Source: an uncultured Collinsella sp.
GTDB lineage: Bacteria > Actinomycetota > Coriobacteriia > Coriobacteriales > Coriobacteriaceae
DNA length: 5,787 nucleotides
Assembly (NCBI GenBank): GCA_900547835.1
Contig: URIJ01000130.1
Span: forward strand, 1-5,787
Reading direction: 5' to 3'
Below are positions 5,679 to 5,787 of this stretch, piece by piece. Each line of letters starts with the position of its first letter. The stretch's first letter is position 1. A program made the position numbers and the translations under genes. The notes under the pieces are model-generated. The model did not search any database. It was not told the origin of the DNA and saw only the letters and a list, made by a program, of their open reading frames with translations.

Positions 5679-5716
5679 CACCACCAGTTGTTGAGAGACT
5701 TCATCGTGTTCTTCAT
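5648..5716 (-). CDS. Tryptophan leader peptide (22 aa, three consecutive Trp codons)
   Basis: This short frame encodes 22 residues, including SLNNWWWRDANTIG, and ends in TGA at 5650-5648. Three successive TGG codons (5686-5678) are extremely unlikely by chance, and N-W-W-W resembles actinobacterial trp operon leader peptides. The start is supported by AAAGGAG (5731-5725) eight bases upstream of the ATG. Its probable role is as a ribosome sensor of charged tRNA-Trp rather than as a functional protein: stalling at the Trp codons would alter the folding of the downstream terminator and so control the tryptophan transporter genes. It is placed before a transporter rather than trp biosynthetic genes. 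The five codons after Asp lie in segments that can pair with several other parts of the leader. Confidence 0.9.
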   Translation of the reverse strand: MKNTMKSLNNWWWRDANTIGRQ

Positions 5717-5774
5717 GTTGGTGGCTCCTTTCGTGATGCCGTGGCGCGGTCGCACCTAGTTGCTGTTGCGCTGC

Positions 5775-5783
5775 ACTATAGCA
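5775..5783 (-). promoter_or_regulatory. Extended -10 promoter element for the Trp transporter unit
   Basis: On the minus strand TGCTATAGT (5783-5775) gives a TG extension followed by TATAGT, five of six matches to the -10 consensus. Transcription would start near 5768, about 50 bases before the leader ATG. The -35 region would fall beyond the window end and cannot be judged. Confidence 0.6.
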
Positions 5784-5787
5784 CAGC

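Larger units (their letters stand above)
5581..5740 (-). promoter_or_regulatory. Tryptophan-responsive transcription attenuator leader
   Basis: The transcript contains, in order, a ribosome binding site, a short Trp-rich reading frame and a strong intrinsic terminator before the transporter genes. In known trp attenuators of this type, fast translation through the Trp codons permits the terminator, while a stall under tryptophan shortage frees an antiterminator. A candidate antiterminator is CGGTCGA (5660-5654), in the last codons of the leader. It can pair perfectly with TCGACCG (5598-5592), the loop and start of the terminator 3' arm. A ribosome at the stop codon (5650-5648) would mask it, while one stalled at the Trp codons (5686-5678) would not. 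No T-box or known riboswitch motif is recognised. The pairing scheme is inferred from sequence only. Confidence 0.75.

Noticed and set aside
5570..5760. T-box or metabolite riboswitch before the S gene
   Set aside because: No T-box sequence or known aptamer core was recognised, while a translated Trp-rich leader and terminator explain the region directly.

Overview
The window is GC-rich and densely coded. It looks like a chromosomal segment from an anaerobic actinobacterium of the Coriobacteriia, most likely Collinsella or a close relative. This placement rests on protein character, codon use and GGGAC-headed intergenic repeats that I associate with that group; no rRNA or marker gene confirms it. 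There are two convergent transcription units separated by one strong two-way terminator.

Plus-strand unit (15-2199). A 418-aa ATP-grasp ligase of the D-aspartate ligase type is followed by a 248-aa aspartate/glutamate racemase-family protein. Together they suggest a cell-wall pathway: the racemase makes D-Asp and the ligase attaches it to the peptidoglycan stem peptide as a cross-bridge residue. The 84-bp gap between them holds a GC-rich hairpin, a probable internal promoter (-10 TATGAT), a 12-bp palindrome and a strong ribosome binding site. The unit ends in a 15-bp perfect hairpin at 2162-2199, which also serves the opposing unit.

Minus-strand unit (5787 down to 2228). Read in the direction of transcription: an extended -10 promoter element; a 22-codon leader peptide with three consecutive Trp codons; a strong intrinsic terminator inside the leader; a 190-aa TrpP-like substrate-binding (S) membrane protein; a 206-bp gap with two palindromic repeat elements; a 583-aa protein with two fused ABC ATPase domains; and a 248-aa EcfT transmembrane protein overlapping it by 8 bp. 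This is a complete energy-coupling factor (ECF) importer of the dedicated type. The Trp-codon leader identifies the probable cargo as tryptophan and gives a regulatory logic: ribosome stalling on Trp codons when tryptophan is short would allow readthrough into the transporter genes.

The most interesting part is 5549-5740. Besides the leader peptide and terminator, the Trp-codon segment has several alternative pairing partners. One is upstream around the leader's own ribosome binding site, one is in the terminator loop and 3' arm, and one is a 21-nt near-perfect complement located beyond the terminator. The last cannot take part in the termination decision and is not explained by textbook attenuation.

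No tRNA, rRNA, CRISPR array or intact mobile element is visible. The other long open frames lie antisense to, or in alternative frames of, these genes and look like GC-driven shadows.
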